The translations under genes were made by a program, and so were the position numbers. Below, piece by piece: positions 6,447-6,529 of a DNA stretch of 6,529 nucleotides (positions within the stretch are counted from its first letter, which is position 1; the number at the start of each line of letters is the position of its first letter). A model generated the notes under the pieces. The model was not told the DNA's origin and did no database searches. It worked only from the letters and a program-made list of their open reading frames with translations. Source of the DNA: JAVBOD01 sp031551045 (GTDB taxonomy: Bacteria > Bacteroidota > Bacteroidia > Bacteroidales > UBA932); contig JAVBOD010000122.1 in NCBI GenBank assembly GCA_031551045.1, positions 1-6,529 of the forward strand. The letters run 5' to 3'.

Positions 6447-6529
6447 ATGAAAATTTATCTTGACTTATTGACTCATATTTTGCAAAACGGCACGCAAAAA
6501 ACCGACCGCACGGGCACCGGCACCAAGAG
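6447..6529 (+). CDS. thyA: Thymidylate synthase, N-terminal fragment cut by window end
   Basis: Only 27 complete codons are visible, reading MKIYLDLLTHILQNGTQK and then TDRTGTGTK. This is the conserved ThyA N-terminus: the 'YLdLl..iL.nGt.k.DRTGTGT' block includes the phosphate-binding Arg loop that holds dUMP. The enzyme makes dTMP from dUMP using methylene-tetrahydrofolate in the cytoplasm. The catalytic Cys lies further downstream and cannot be seen. The ATG at 6447 is the family start and lies about 18 bases after the inferred transcription start. The gene is divergent from lysC, with 120 bases between the two starts. In many bacteria a dihydrofolate reductase gene follows thyA, but that cannot be checked here. 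Confidence 0.93.
   Translation, partial: MKIYLDLLTHILQNGTQKTDRTGTGTK

Noticed and set aside
1..6529. CRISPR array, tRNA/rRNA genes, insertion sequences or prophage parts
   Set aside because: No regularly spaced repeats, cloverleaf sequences, transposase-like reading frames or long terminal repeats were seen in the window.

Overview
This window looks like a Bacteroidota chromosome fragment. Two start-proximal intergenic regions carry the octamer TATCTTTG, which fits the Bacteroidota -7 promoter element TAnnTTTG; one of them has a TTG exactly 20 bases upstream. A DUF3667 protein, a family seen largely in this phylum, is present, and the AspRS and aspartate kinase sequences read as Bacteroidota types. 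The order within the phylum cannot be settled from this sequence alone.

Left part (1-2182, + strand): an AT-rich pair of genes. The first is the 3' end of an unrecognised protein (1-480). Ten bases later comes a complete secreted trypsin-like serine protease (491-2182). It has a signal peptide, an intact His/Asp/Ser triad, a middle domain, and a C-terminal segment that reads as an eight-stranded outer-membrane beta-barrel. This one-chain protease plus barrel design is the most unusual item in the window. The pair is more AT-rich than the rest and looks accessory.

Middle and right (2256-6326, - strand): three housekeeping-style genes, read right to left. They are aspartate kinase (lysC), a DUF3667 zinc-ribbon membrane protein starting 4 bases after it, and aspS after a 116-base gap with its own promoter-like element. 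The kinase and AspRS both consume aspartate, one for lysine/threonine/methionine/diaminopimelate synthesis and one for translation. The gaps upstream of aspS and of lysC each carry a perfect 7-base-arm inverted repeat next to the likely promoter or start, so they may be operators.

Right edge (6447-6529, + strand): the first 27 codons of thymidylate synthase (thyA), divergent from lysC and preceded by a near-ideal Bacteroidota promoter. The peptidase and aspS converge on a 73-base gap with no convincing terminator. No RNA gene, mobile element or CRISPR array was seen. No gene-free stretch exceeds about 120 bases.
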